Origin: Mesorhizobium sp. WSM2240
Lineage (GTDB): Bacteria > Pseudomonadota > Alphaproteobacteria > Rhizobiales > Rhizobiaceae
Assembly (NCBI RefSeq): GCF_040438645.1
Contig: NZ_CP159253.1
Span: 186,001-250,000, forward strand
Direction of reading: 5' to 3'
DNA: 64,000 bases
Positions within the stretch are counted from its first letter, which is position 1, and each line of letters starts with the position of its first letter. Below the pieces are notes generated by a model. That model saw nothing but the letters and a program-made list of their open reading frames with translations. It did no database searches and was not told the origin of the DNA. The translations under genes and the position numbers were made by a program. Below, in pieces: positions 17,579-25,973 of the stretch.

Positions 17579-18918
17579 GCGACGGCATCCTCCACATCGT
17601 GGCGTGGAGCGTGCAGTAGGCCGCGCGTGTCGCACCAGACTCGATAGGTCTGGGCGAGACGGCCCTTCAGGGAGCGCTCCATCGCGTCCAGCACATCGAA
17701 TTTTTCGAATACACGTGCCGCCAGGGTTTCGTTGCCTGTCTGGCTGAGCTTCATGATGGCGTAGTGAAGCGTCTTGAATTCCTGAATCAGCGCCTCGATG
17801 TCGTCGCAGATCGTGTCGAACTCGGTGTTGGAGAGCTGCAGTGATCGCCAGAAGAACGCAAAACCATGCTCCAGCGCGTATTTGCGGATTGAGATGACCG
17901 GCAGTTCGCGTAGCGCCATAGACAACTCGGCTAGTTCCACGCCGTCGCGGCCTTCGACATGCGCACGGACGATCTCGCGCGTGGCGCGCGTCAAAGGATT
18001 GTCGTCCTCATGAAAGCAGGCAAGAAAGTAGTCGCGCAGATCGACAGCGGACGGTTTCCTGATATCGGCGGCGTCGAAGATGAAGCCGCCGGCGACGGTC
18101 GGCTGCATGATTGCATTGATGACTTTCTGCTTCTCGATCCTGCCTTCCCAGCGGAAATCCGGGTCTAAAACCATCCACATCGCGGGGTCGTCGGTGTTCT
18201 CCAGCATCAGGTAGTGCGGGAAGGGGTTCTGGTTGAACTTGTTCTCGCGCTCCGGCAGATGGAAGAGATCGAGCATGACCATCAGGTGCTCGCTCGCCTT
18301 CTTGCGCTCCAGAAGCTCCAGCATCGTCGCAAGATTGTCTTCCTTCGCAGCATCCGGCCGATACCATTGGCGAACCTTGGGGCCGTACAGGCGCGCGAAC
18401 CAGTCGCGGAAGAAGTCGTGGTTGATTTCAGGCGTGTGATACGCCAGCCGCCAGTGGTCATCGACGGCGAAGCCCGCATCCCAGACGCCGAAGAAGAACG
18501 GCCGATGATCAAGCTGCTTTTGCTTCACTGCGTGGCAGACACTGCTCACGAAGCAATGAACCTTGATGTCGACATAGTCCTCGCCGTGCACGCCGATCCG
18601 CTCGGCCGCTTCTCTTTCGGCGCGGGTGAAGGCCAGCTCCTTGGCTGGCTTCACTTGTGTCCGGGCGGGGTCGGATGCTCCGACGAACAGCTGCGCCAGA
18701 TCCTCGACAGTGTCCAGGTCCTGACGGCTGATAACCTCCTCCGGCAACTCGACGCCGTAGTCGAGTTCGAGAGCAAGCATGATTTCGAGGATGAGCACGG
18801 AGTCGAGATAAAGGTCCTCGTTCAGCCTCGCCCCGGGCGCGAACATGTCCATGTGCCGATGGTTGAGCTTCTCGCGCAGGATCGTCTCGATCGCGCCGAG
18901 TATTTGATTGTAAGTCAC
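17575..18918 (-). CDS. asbDE: AsbD-AsbE fusion: aryl carrier domain plus petrobactin condensation protein
   Basis: A 447-residue protein with two parts. Residues 1-85 are a carrier domain; RLNEDLYLDSVLILEIMLAL matches the AsbD pattern, with Ser40 as the phosphopantetheine site (DSV rather than the usual DSL). The remaining ~360 residues resemble AsbE, which transfers the carrier-bound 3,4-dihydroxybenzoyl group to spermidine intermediates. In Bacillus these are separate genes. Here a single continuous frame covers both, with no stop in the linker near residues 80-95. The GTG start at 18918 shares one base with the asbC stop, and the 3' end overlaps asbF. The AsbE assignment rests mainly on gene order. 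Confidence 0.75.
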   Translation of the reverse strand: MTYNQILGAIETILREKLNHRHMDMFAPGARLNEDLYLDSVLILEIMLALELDYGVELPEEVISRQDLDTVEDLAQLFVGASDPARTQVKPAKELAFTRAEREAAERIGVHGEDYVDIKVHCFVSSVCHAVKQKQLDHRPFFFGVWDAGFAVDDHWRLAYHTPEINHDFFRDWFARLYGPKVRQWYRPDAAKEDNLATMLELLERKKASEHLMVMLDLFHLPERENKFNQNPFPHYLMLENTDDPAMWMVLDPDFRWEGRIEKQKVINAIMQPTVAGGFIFDAADIRKPSAVDLRDYFLACFHEDDNPLTRATREIVRAHVEGRDGVELAELSMALRELPVISIRKYALEHGFAFFWRSLQLSNTEFDTICDDIEALIQEFKTLHYAIMKLSQTGNETLAARVFEKFDVLDAMERSLKGRLAQTYRVWCDTRGLLHAPRHDVEDAVA

Positions 18919-20189
18919 TACGCCGCCTCCGTCCGCACCGTTCCGAATTCGCCTGCGTCGTAGCGGGCAGCCACATCGCGCCTGCTGATCTTGCCGTTCG
19001 CTTGACGCGGGATCCGCTCCACCTGAAGAATCTCAGTCGGCATCTGGTGCGCCGCAAGCTGCTCGGCGCACCATTGCCGAAGCTGCGCACGATCGACAGC
19101 GTGTTCAGCGCTGAAGAGAAGCGCAACACGCTCGCCCACGAATGAATCCTGCTTGCGAAACACGACGGCGTCGCCGATGCCGCCGAAAGTCATGACGACG
19201 TCCTCGACTTCCTTCGGATAGACGTTGAGGCCGGACACATTGATGAGGTCGTCGAGGCGCGACAGGAAGACAAGCATGCCGTCGTCGCGGCGATAGCCGA
19301 GGTCTCGGGTTTCCACCACTATGCCTTCGCGCTCGACAGCAATCTCCTTCGGATCGCCGGTAGTGCCGGCGTCGCGCAACGAAAACCGCGGCAGCAGGTA
19401 GCCGATCTCGTTCGCTGCTTGGACGTCCGGATTGATCGCGATGCAGCCCGCTTCCGAGCAGCCATATTGCTGGAACATATGCTTGGACTTGCGCCGTATC
19501 TGCCCGAACCACGGCGCGGGCAGAAGGGTCCCCGACGTCATCGTCGCGTGGATTTGTTCATCGGCCGGCAAAAGCCGGGCAAGCGTATACAGGATGGCCG
19601 GCGACGAGATCAGATAGGGCCGTTCCGCTTCGCGCAGCTTGCGCAGCAGGAATTTAGGGTTCCCCGTGTCCAGTATGGCGGGCGTCTGGCCGCGTTTCAG
19701 CGCAACCAGCAGGCCGCAGATCAAGCCATAGGAATGGGTGGTCGGGCAGGCGATCAAGGGTGTCATGTCCCGCGGCTCGACGAAGGACGACACGTAGCTC
19801 TCGATCTCGTCGTCTATGTCCTCCCACGAACGGGCGATGCACTTCGGCTCGCCGGTCGTGCCGGAACTCATCTGCAGCAATTGCCCCGTCGCGCCTGTGC
19901 GGTCCTCGGTGATCGGTTCGCCTTCCAGCCGGTTGTAGAAGAGCCAGTTGCACTTCGCCGCCTCGGCCTGCCGGCGCGCCGCGGCGTATGGCGTCGAAGG
20001 GTGCAGCGGCAGGACGCTAACCCCGGTCGCCCGCGCCGCGAAAAAGAAGGCCAGCCAATCCTGGGTGTCGGAGAAGCAGACCGCGAAGCGGTCGCCCGCG
20101 CGTTTGACGAGCTCGGCGGCAGTGGTGATGCGGTCTGCTGCTTCGCGGAAATAGGCCTGATCAAAGACCGTGTCGTTGATTCTGATCAT
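18918..20189 (-). CDS. asbC: 3,4-dihydroxybenzoate-AMP ligase (AsbC-like)
   Basis: A 423-residue adenylate-forming enzyme. The P-loop-like motif SSGTTGEPK is at residues 108-116. QYGCSEAGCIA and a YRRDDGMLVFLSRLDDLINVSGLNVYPKE-like hinge region (shown in part) also fit. The C-terminal catalytic Lys lies in the RQANGKISRR segment. It should activate 3,4-dihydroxybenzoate and load it onto the carrier domain of AsbDE. AAGGAGA precedes the ATG at 20189, 12 bases after the asbB stop. At 423 residues it is shorter than the typical ~500 of this superfamily but close to AsbC. Confidence 0.82.
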   Translation of the reverse strand: MIRINDTVFDQAYFREAADRITTAAELVKRAGDRFAVCFSDTQDWLAFFFAARATGVSVLPLHPSTPYAAARRQAEAAKCNWLFYNRLEGEPITEDRTGATGQLLQMSSGTTGEPKCIARSWEDIDDEIESYVSSFVEPRDMTPLIACPTTHSYGLICGLLVALKRGQTPAILDTGNPKFLLRKLREAERPYLISSPAILYTLARLLPADEQIHATMTSGTLLPAPWFGQIRRKSKHMFQQYGCSEAGCIAINPDVQAANEIGYLLPRFSLRDAGTTGDPKEIAVEREGIVVETRDLGYRRDDGMLVFLSRLDDLINVSGLNVYPKEVEDVVMTFGGIGDAVVFRKQDSFVGERVALLFSAEHAVDRAQLRQWCAEQLAAHQMPTEILQVERIPRQANGKISRRDVAARYDAGEFGTVRTEAA

Positions 20190-20201
20190 GTCTGCGTCTC
20201 C

Positions 20202-21911
20202 TTAGGCGCCTGCCAGACTGTTGGGGATTTCGTGGGAGCATTCGGCGCCCGGCAGCGAAAGCTTCCGCCGCAGCAAGGATTCCGTGCGGATGCGGGGCTG
20301 GAAAAGGCCGAGCGCGGCTTGCCGGCGTGTCAGTCCGAACTGCCGGGAATGGTTTTGCAATCGCCTGCCGACGTCCGACCAGAAGCCGGCTTCGTCGAGG
20401 CCGTAACTGTGTCGGAGGAGGTGCGAGATTTCGGCAAGATTGTAGACGAACAGGGCATCGAGGAAGAGCTCGCCAAGCAATTCGACGCTTTCCATCCAGT
20501 AGTGTTGGTTGGGCGCTGCATCGCGATAGGCGGGGTTCAAGGCGAGAAAGTCGGGAACCCGTTCGGGATCGCGCAGGAAGCCTGGGACATATTCGACGCT
20601 GTCGTGGAAGTCGCGCATAGCCAGCCGGACCGGCCAGCCTTCGCGATGAATCAGGATCAGGTTTTGGCCATGCGATTCCGTGGCGATGCCATGGCCGACG
20701 AGCAGGTGGTACACCGGCATCACCACTGCGTCCACAAGCCTGTCGAGCCAGACATTCAGCCCGTACCGCTCTATCCAGTCAGCGACGAACGGCCGTCCGT
20801 CGGTCTCCAGGACCATCAGCGCGTTGAGGGGCACCGCGGCTTCGCCCGGCTGAAGGCAGCTTATGACGTTCTCGCGCCAGATCGCGGCGATCTGTCCGGC
20901 AAGCGGACCGTCCCGATCCGCGATCGTGCCGGCATATTCGCCGAGAATGGTGAGCGGATAGCGCTCCTCGAACAGCGGATCGCTGGCGACAATATCCCTG
21001 AGCCAGAGGCTGATCGTGGGCGCGCTGCACACCGAATGTGGTTCGATGATGCGCTTGGCCGACGAGTTGACGAGATTCATCGGCAGCTTGAGATTGGCGC
21101 GTTGCGGATGATCACGATTGAACAGCGTTCGCACGGATTGGCTGGCGGTGTAGTGATCGCCGGCCTGGCCGAGAAACCCGGCTGAACCCTCCGCCAGCCA
21201 GCGCGACAATTCCGAATCCTGCAACGCTTTCCACTGCCACGGGTGTAGCGGCATCAGGCCGAACCGCCTTGCATGGCCGCCGAGCCGGGCACGCCGCTCG
21301 TCCAGGATCGAATAATTTTCAGCGCCAAGTTCGTCGGTCCAGAATGCCTGCTCGTCCGTGGGAAACGCCGAGTCCAGGCGTTCGGGCGCAACCGCCAGCC
21401 AGACCAGCTGGAACGCATTGCCTGCTTCCGGGCCGTACAAGGCATGGTCGTCATAATCGAAGCCGGTGCGCGCCTTGAAACAAGGATGATACGGATGACC
21501 CTCGTCCATCGCGCTATCCAATTGTGCAAACGGTAAATTGCGGCGCTGCCGGAGCGGGAGATTCCTGGCGTTCCAGGCGCAGAAACCAAGCGTCCGCTCC
21601 AATTCGAATGCGAGCTGCGCCCGGCGTTCGGGACAGGCGTCTATGCTCGCCAGAACATCGCCGAGGGTCGCCGGCCGCCACCGGCCGCGGTAGCCCTGCT
21701 CGAGCGTTTCGGGGGCGATCCTGACCCGGCCGAAGGCGCCGATCGAGCCCTCGCAACGTATCCCGACGCCGTCCTGACGCCATTCGAAGCGGCATTTCCC
21801 GCCGAGTCGCGTCACGTCGTAATCGACCAGGCCTTCATAGACCAGAGCTTCCGCGAGCTGGCGCATCACACGCAGCTCCGGAGTGCCATCGAGATCAAGA
21901 AGCAATGGCAT
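20202..21911 (-). CDS. asbB: IucA/IucC-type NIS siderophore synthetase (AsbB-like)
   Basis: A 569-residue enzyme of the NRPS-independent siderophore synthetase family. It shows GHPYHPCFKARTGF (the HPxHPxxK motif), LMPLHPWQ, TASQSVRTLF, LPMNLVNSSAKRII and the FhuF-like C-terminal half with ATESHGQNLILI. These enzymes use ATP to activate a citrate carboxylate and attach it to an amine. By position, second in an asbABCDEF-ordered operon, it should add the second spermidine arm. It overlaps the end of asbA by 17 bases. Assignment as AsbB rather than AsbA is by order. Confidence 0.83.
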   Translation of the reverse strand: MPLLLDLDGTPELRVMRQLAEALVYEGLVDYDVTRLGGKCRFEWRQDGVGIRCEGSIGAFGRVRIAPETLEQGYRGRWRPATLGDVLASIDACPERRAQLAFELERTLGFCAWNARNLPLRQRRNLPFAQLDSAMDEGHPYHPCFKARTGFDYDDHALYGPEAGNAFQLVWLAVAPERLDSAFPTDEQAFWTDELGAENYSILDERRARLGGHARRFGLMPLHPWQWKALQDSELSRWLAEGSAGFLGQAGDHYTASQSVRTLFNRDHPQRANLKLPMNLVNSSAKRIIEPHSVCSAPTISLWLRDIVASDPLFEERYPLTILGEYAGTIADRDGPLAGQIAAIWRENVISCLQPGEAAVPLNALMVLETDGRPFVADWIERYGLNVWLDRLVDAVVMPVYHLLVGHGIATESHGQNLILIHREGWPVRLAMRDFHDSVEYVPGFLRDPERVPDFLALNPAYRDAAPNQHYWMESVELLGELFLDALFVYNLAEISHLLRHSYGLDEAGFWSDVGRRLQNHSRQFGLTRRQAALGLFQPRIRTESLLRRKLSLPGAECSHEIPNSLAGA

Positions 21912-23682
21912 GTGCCTGCTCCGCGGCTATGAACAGCCCGGCTCGGCTCAGCGGATTGGGAAAATGCGTGTAGATCGTGCTGCTGCTGTCGGCCAGTTCA
22001 TCGACGTCCTGCAGCCGGATCGCCAGGTTAGCCTTTGCGGTGATGTTCGGCTTGTCCAGCAGGCTGGTCGCGAATTCCCCGCCTGCGCCGGAGAGCTCTC
22101 CCGCAAGCTTCTTGAGGCACGCGCGCAGGATGCCGAGCAATTCTGTCTCGCTTGCCAGGCTGTCATGTCCGGCACGTGCGACGACCGAGAAGATCTGGTT
22201 GACGATGAGGTAGTACGAAAACCGCTCGCGAATTTCACGATCATCGAAGACGAGGCTACGGATTTGGGCGACCTCGGGCACAAGGCCGTACCACCGTGCC
22301 CTGAAGCTGTTCGAGAGGTAGAATCCCTGGCTGTCGCGATAGAGGTATCGGCTCGGAAGCCCCTGCTGCGATAGATCCAGCAAACTGTTTTGCTGATGCG
22401 CCTCCAGCGCCACCCCGAACCTGTCGTAGAGCCGGACCAGCGGGTCGAGCGTGCAGTCCAGATAGCACACGAACCAGCGGCGACACGCCTCCCGCACGGA
22501 TATGTCCTGATCGCGTGCGACATCTCGAACGACGCTTTCGAGCAACGATATGCCTCCGGGAAGCGGCTCGGCCGTCAGCGCCGAAACCGTTATCACCGGA
22601 TCGTCTGCCCGATCCCGGAACGGGTTTTCGCGGAAAATGACTTCAAATCCGCTCTCGGTCTGCCCGGGTATGTCAAGCGTCACGTATGCACTGTCGTGGA
22701 GAAAGCCGAGGCGCGAATCGAAAGTGTTGATCCCGGCGCGCTCGAACAGACGCGCCATCGCGACGCCTGCTTCCAACTCATGTCGCCTGTTCACGCGCTT
22801 GGAGTTGGTGATGCGGACAGGCAGCGAGAATTTCGGCATCCACGAGGCACCCTCGCAGTAGACCGTGCGTACGGAGGAGGTCGCCGTGAACAGGGGGCCC
22901 GCCGGTCCAAGGTGCCGGATTTGTCCCGAGGCCATGAGCGTCCGTACTCGCGGGTCGAGCATCAGTGCTTCCGCCTGAAGCGGATGCATTGGCATGAGTA
23001 TTTCGCTGTCTCCGGCGACCATTTTGCCGACGTCATTCCCCAGCAGCGATTCGACGATCGGCGACACAGCCATGCCGGCGGAATCCTCGCGGACAAGGTG
23101 GGCGGCGGCAGCGAAATAAGTCAGCTGGAAACCACCGCGCAATTCGGGCGCGTAGGCGTCCTGCTGCCAATTCGTCATGCCTTGCAGGCTTTTGGGTGTC
23201 GGGTGCAGTGGATGCCCGAAATACAAGGATTGTTCCGCAGCTATGAAACCTGCCTGTGGCGACTGTGTACGATCAGCAGCGTCGAGGTAACGTTTCGTCG
23301 CCTGACAGCTCTGAAGAATTCGTTCGATAAGTTCCACATCGGCCTGTCGATGCGCAGCCGACCCAGCTTCTCTGGCTCCCAGCACAAGCAGATGCACGGC
23401 CAGGATCGGCTCTATCTCGTACCAGCTTGCACCGACGTCCTGGCGCAGCCAGATTCGCCCGAAGAGGTGCATTCCGCAAAGCGACCGGGACTTGATTTCG
23501 ATACGCAGGAGGGAACGCCGCGACGGCAGGGAAATCTCTACGCAATCGAAGTTCCGTTCTCCAATCCTGTGAAATACAGGAACCCCGGAGTTCAGCTCAC
23601 GCAGATAGCTGTTTGTGAAGCCTCGAAACGTTGCCTGCTCTGCTGCAACCTGATTCTTGTCGATCATTCCTGCGGACGCCAT
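21895..23682 (-). CDS. asbA: IucA/IucC-type NIS siderophore synthetase (AsbA-like)
   Basis: A 595-residue NIS synthetase. It has FGHPLHPTPKSLQGM (substrate and ATP-binding motif), ILMPMHPLQAEAL, FTATSSVRTVYCEG, FSLPVRITNSKRVNRR and the C-terminal EAHQQNSLLDL segment. As first gene of the operon it is likely AsbA, which joins spermidine to citrate to start petrobactin assembly. The ATG at 23682 lacks a strong ribosome-binding site; an ATG at 23667 is an alternative. The promoter should lie in the stretch upstream, where nested inverted repeats are found. Confidence 0.83.
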   Translation of the reverse strand: MASAGMIDKNQVAAEQATFRGFTNSYLRELNSGVPVFHRIGERNFDCVEISLPSRRSLLRIEIKSRSLCGMHLFGRIWLRQDVGASWYEIEPILAVHLLVLGAREAGSAAHRQADVELIERILQSCQATKRYLDAADRTQSPQAGFIAAEQSLYFGHPLHPTPKSLQGMTNWQQDAYAPELRGGFQLTYFAAAAHLVREDSAGMAVSPIVESLLGNDVGKMVAGDSEILMPMHPLQAEALMLDPRVRTLMASGQIRHLGPAGPLFTATSSVRTVYCEGASWMPKFSLPVRITNSKRVNRRHELEAGVAMARLFERAGINTFDSRLGFLHDSAYVTLDIPGQTESGFEVIFRENPFRDRADDPVITVSALTAEPLPGGISLLESVVRDVARDQDISVREACRRWFVCYLDCTLDPLVRLYDRFGVALEAHQQNSLLDLSQQGLPSRYLYRDSQGFYLSNSFRARWYGLVPEVAQIRSLVFDDREIRERFSYYLIVNQIFSVVARAGHDSLASETELLGILRACLKKLAGELSGAGGEFATSLLDKPNITAKANLAIRLQDVDELADSSSTIYTHFPNPLSRAGLFIAAEQAHAIAS

Positions 23683-23770
23683 TTAATGCAGAGGCCGGGG
23701 GCAGGCGCTCGTTCCAGTTTTTTCAAGGTTTCGAGAACGCCGCGCGTGAAGGCTCAGCCTTGCTGCGGCC

Positions 23771-23812
23771 ACGGCTAAAACTTAACTAGGAATGTCATGT
23801 TATCCTAGCCGT
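23771..23812. promoter_or_regulatory. nested inverted repeats upstream of asbA, putative operator
   Basis: Two overlapping inverted repeats occur: ACGGCTA (23771-23777) / TAGCCGT (23806-23812), and CTAGGA (23786-23791) / TCCTAG (23803-23808) with an 11-base spacer. They lie about 100 bases upstream of the asbA ATG. A regulatory role in iron control is plausible from position, but the sequence does not match an iron box I recognise. Confidence 0.4.
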
Positions 23813-24141
23813 GTGCGCGGATCAACCTCCGTCACAGGCTCAGGAAGATGAGATTCTAACAGTCCGGACTCGGAAAAATTTCCAGGTCGTTCGCTTGCTT
23901 GCATCCGGGGCAATGTCAGCTTCGGTCAGGAGGACGAAAACGCTCGGCCTTCGATATTGTCGGCAGGGCGTGGCCAACACCGGCTTTCAAAAACGCATCG
24001 CGCTGGCAAGCCGGGCGGGGCGCAATAACCAACACGTGCGAAGCTCCAGGAGATCGCGCCTCATTGATCTTGCGTATGGACGTCCGGATAGAGCCAGCCG
24101 CTTCCTGATATTGGGCGCGCCCGTTCGGCGATCATCCCGCC
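23813..24141. other. intergenic stretch between the asb operon and sugar ABC genes
   Basis: About 330 bases beyond the inverted repeats, up to the stop of the last sugar permease gene. Open frames here have no recognisable domain or ribosome-binding site and look like chance frames. No convincing terminator hairpin with a T run is visible for the permease transcript. Confidence 0.45.
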
Positions 24142-25023
24142 TCAGCCCTTCACCCCGGAACCGACGATGCTGTCGACGAAAAAGCGCTGCAGGAAAACGA
24201 ACAGGACCAGCGGCGGCAGTACGGCGAGTGTGGCGCCGGCCATCACCAGATTGGTATTCATCGCGCCGCGATTGTAGCTCAGTAGCCGGCTGAGGCTGAT
24301 GACGATCGGATATTGATCGCCGGCGCCCTGAAGAACCGTCAGTGGCCAGAGATAGCTGTTCCAGTGATAGACAAAGGCAAACAGTGCGAGCGCGGCGATC
24401 GCCGGTGCGACGTTCGGTGCGACGATGCCGAAGAGGATTCGCATTTCCGAGGCGCCGTCCATGCGCGCCGCATCGATCAGGTCGTCCGGTACGCCGGCAA
24501 TGAACTGGTGCATGAGGAAAATGCCGAAGGCATTGGCGAGATTGGGAACGATAACGCCGGCCAGGCTCGCATTGAGGCCGAGCGAGCCGACGATTCGGTA
24601 GAGCGGGATCAGCGTGACGATGGGGGGCAGGAACATCGTCGCGATCAGGATGGAAAAGAGCAGGTTGCGGCCGCGGAACCGGTATTTCGCGAAGGCATAT
24701 CCTGCCATCAGGCTGGTCAGAAGGATGCCGGCTGTCGTCACGGTGGCGATGACCATCGAATTCCATATCGACCGCCCGACATTCAGAACACCGGCCACCT
24801 TCTCGTAGGCCTCGAAGCTCGGCGATCGGGGCACCCAGACCGGCGGCACCTGCATGCTTTCGGCCGCGGTCTTGAAACTGGAAAGCACCATCCATACCAG
24901 CGGGAACGCCGAGGCGACGACCACAGCAAGCATCAGCGTGGCGATCAAGGCATCGCCCGTGGTCGGCCGTTTCCGCTTGAAGAGCAGTCCTTGCCGCGGC
25001 GTCTGGTCGACGGCGGCGCTCAT
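24142..25023 (-). CDS. carbohydrate ABC transporter permease (MalG/LacG type)
   Basis: A 293-residue inner-membrane permease with six helices. The EAA loop EAARMDGASEMRILFGIVAP is visible, followed by a FVYHWNSYLWPL segment, both typical of MalG-family sugar permeases. It ends in the family-like IVGSGVKG. The start overlaps the partner permease stop (ATGA). It is the third gene of the order binding protein, permease, permease. No ATPase gene is in the cluster, so a shared MsmK-type ATPase elsewhere is inferred. Confidence 0.85.
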   Translation of the reverse strand: MSAAVDQTPRQGLLFKRKRPTTGDALIATLMLAVVVASAFPLVWMVLSSFKTAAESMQVPPVWVPRSPSFEAYEKVAGVLNVGRSIWNSMVIATVTTAGILLTSLMAGYAFAKYRFRGRNLLFSILIATMFLPPIVTLIPLYRIVGSLGLNASLAGVIVPNLANAFGIFLMHQFIAGVPDDLIDAARMDGASEMRILFGIVAPNVAPAIAALALFAFVYHWNSYLWPLTVLQGAGDQYPIVISLSRLLSYNRGAMNTNLVMAGATLAVLPPLVLFVFLQRFFVDSIVGSGVKG

Positions 25024-25910
25024 TCGTCGTCCTTCCGCCTGGCAAGGGCGAACAGCGCGAAAATCACCACGATCAGCGACAACATCAGCATCACCGCCAT
25101 GGCCGAGCCCAATCCGCCTTGTGCCCGTTCGATGCCGACGCGGCGGATATGATAGGTGAGCACGTTGGTCGATCCGACAGGCCCGCCCTGGGTGATCAGA
25201 GCCACCGGCTCGAACACCTGCACGGCATTGATAATGGCGATGACGGCGCTGAACAGCAGCATGCGCCGGAGCAGGGGCAAGGTGATCGCATAGAATTGCT
25301 GGAACGCGTTTGCGCCATCGATCCGGGCGGCTTCGTAGAGGCTTTGGGGTATCTGCGTCAGGCCCGCGATTGCCAGGACAGTGAAATAGCCGACCTGCTG
25401 CCAGACGTTCAGGAACACGATGGAAACCAGGGCGGTATCGGGCGACGACAGCCAGGGCTGCGGCCCGATTCCGATCCAGCCGAGCATCTGGTTGAACGGT
25501 CCCTCGGTCGGCGAATAGAGCTTCGACCAGACCAGAGCCACGGCGATCATCGGCACCATGTAGGTGGAAAACAGCACGGTCCGCAAAACATTGCCGCCGG
25601 CGACGTGGCGCTGCTGGACGAGGAGCCCCAGCCCAACCGATAGCGGCAGGATAAGTGCGATCGACAACACCGTGTAGATCGCCGTGTTTATGAATGCGCC
25701 CTTGAAATCGCGCCCAACGGAAGTCGGTCCGAAAATTTCGAAGAAGTTATCGAGACCGACGAACCGCGCTGTCTGAAAGCCGGTCTGTGTCGACCAGTGC
25801 TGCAGCGACAGCCAGAGTGTCAAGGCCATCGGCAGCAGGATGAACACGCCGATCAGGGCGACGGCGGGGGTGAGCATCGCCCACACGGAGCCGCTATAGG
25901 ATCTCGTCAT
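25020..25910 (-). CDS. carbohydrate ABC transporter permease (MalF/LacF type)
   Basis: A 296-residue permease with six helices. The EAA loop is visible (YEAARIDGANAFQQFYAITLP), with ALVWSKLYSPTEGPFNQMLG earlier. I chose the ATG at 25910, preceded by AAGGG; the frame extends to 25943 without support. It lies 63 bases downstream of the binding-protein gene and is coupled to the next permease. Together they form the channel for an imported sugar. Confidence 0.85.
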   Translation of the reverse strand: MTRSYSGSVWAMLTPAVALIGVFILLPMALTLWLSLQHWSTQTGFQTARFVGLDNFFEIFGPTSVGRDFKGAFINTAIYTVLSIALILPLSVGLGLLVQQRHVAGGNVLRTVLFSTYMVPMIAVALVWSKLYSPTEGPFNQMLGWIGIGPQPWLSSPDTALVSIVFLNVWQQVGYFTVLAIAGLTQIPQSLYEAARIDGANAFQQFYAITLPLLRRMLLFSAVIAIINAVQVFEPVALITQGGPVGSTNVLTYHIRRVGIERAQGGLGSAMAVMLMLSLIVVIFALFALARRKDDE

Positions 25911-25973
25911 GAAATTGCCCTTCGGCGCAGCGGAAGCCGACAATAGGCGGCTCCCGCCACCGGCGTGTAGAAG

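Noticed and set aside
19419..21185. 588-codon plus-strand ORF opposite asbC/asbB
   Set aside because: It is antisense to two clear enzymes, is rich in Arg/Gly/Asp and His with no domain, and is a typical high-GC shadow frame.
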